Assembly (NCBI RefSeq): GCF_001648775.1
Contig: NZ_LVEJ01000010.1
Span: 434,001 to 498,000 of the forward strand
DNA from: Pseudomonas fluorescens
GTDB taxonomy: Bacteria > Pseudomonadota > Gammaproteobacteria > Pseudomonadales > Pseudomonadaceae
Direction of reading: 5' to 3'
Length of the DNA: 64,000 nucleotides
The position numbers were made by a program, and so were the translations under genes. Position 1 is the stretch's first letter. Each line of letters starts with the position of its first letter. Below the pieces are notes generated by a model. It had not been told where the DNA came from and did no database searches. It was given only the letters and a program-made list of their open reading frames with translations. Shown here piece by piece: positions 63,640-64,000 of this stretch.

Positions 63640-64000
63640 GGGCACTCACTGTCCGCTCACCAACAAACTGCCCGCACCACAACAGTGCGAGCGCACTTCC
63701 CGCTAGCACGAAACTGTGACCAACCAGTCACCGTTTTGGCCCTTCCCCACAGAAAAACCTGCACTTCGTCGGTGCGTTTCGCCCTTCAGACCCCGGTTTC
63801 CGTTAACGGCAAACCGATTGTCGAACAATTTACCCATTTGCTCTGGCCCGCTCTAGGATCTGGCCTAGACTGATTTTCGCAGGGCTCGACCGGTCGGTCA
63901 CAGGCCGAAAAAAAAGTCGAAACTTTTGCTCTGCGCGACGGGTCATCTGAAAGGCAGGGCCTAAGCGACTGGTGCAATCCTTGCAACGGCCTCACCACCC
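63640..64000. other. Gene-free right end, probable leader of a gene outside the window
   Basis: No convincing reading frame. GACCGGTC at 63888-63895 is a perfect palindrome, followed by an A8 run and by AAGGCAGGGCC at about 63951. These fit a promoter and leader for a gene starting past 64000. An open frame of 85 codons here is not supported by a ribosome site. Confidence 0.5.

Noticed and set aside
63616..63873. 85-codon open frame at the right end
   Set aside because: It begins in the REP sequence and has no codon bias or ribosome site.

Overview
The window is chromosomal DNA from a Pseudomonas, most likely of the P. fluorescens group. Supporting this are the complete six-gene Fap functional-amyloid operon, a pvdQ-type pyoverdine acylase, the gnd-zwf-HAD hydrolase operon, high GC coding sequence with dense G/C third positions, and six intergenic pairs of the pseudomonad REP palindrome (core GGGAGCGAGCnTGCTCGCGAA). 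No rRNA, tRNA, insertion sequence, prophage or CRISPR array was recognised. About 60 protein genes fill the window, mostly in short operons with 4-base start/stop overlaps.

Layout. 1-6.4 kb: azoreductase (cut by the left edge) divergent from a LysR gene, a MmcQ/YjbR protein, DUF1294-uppP, a chemoreceptor, and a pnuC-nicotinamide riboside kinase pair. 6.4-13.1 kb: fapABCDEF behind a sigma-54-like promoter, convergent with a VpsR-like sigma-54 activator. 13.5-20.4 kb: small conserved protein, delta-60 repeat protein, nhaB, and the operon gnd-zwf-HAD. 20.6-26.6 kb: 59-residue coiled-coil protein, cptA-like phosphoethanolamine transferase, TonB-dependent siderophore receptor with a Fur-box-like site, small secreted protein, then a tandem array of a 101-bp repeat. 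26.7-40 kb: DinB-zapE, a nonsense-interrupted NTF2-like pseudogene, aldo/keto reductase, agmatinase with a polyamine-binding protein and divergent LysR, NCS2 purine permease, LEA lipoprotein, acetyltransferase, nitrilase with divergent LysR, DUF883 protein, and a DpkA-type reductase.

40.2-45 kb holds one 1605-codon gene for a DUF6543/dermonecrotic-toxin-like protein with a C-terminal HEFAH zincin motif and an 11-C homopolymer inside the reading frame. 45-49.5 kb is iron-linked: PepSY protein, orphan FecR, pvdQ, and a divergent half-size Fur-like protein. 50.3-57.3 kb is a compact five-gene accessory operon: MFS exporter, LuxE-like acyl-protein synthetase, LuxC reductase fused to a PaaK-like ligase, a second PaaK-like ligase, and a GNAT acyltransferase. 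It lacks luxAB and is the best candidate here for an undescribed biosynthetic system. 57.4-64 kb: an unrecognised protein behind a palindrome, a second chemoreceptor, a DUF411-YqaA pair, an alpha/beta hydrolase with a 2-hydroxyacid dehydrogenase, and a gene-free right end that looks like the leader of a gene starting beyond the window.

The functional themes are surface amyloid and its sigma-54 control, iron/pyoverdine physiology, polyamine/nitrogen uptake and catabolism, and one secondary-metabolism-like operon of unknown product. All product names are from reading the translated sequence; no database search was run.
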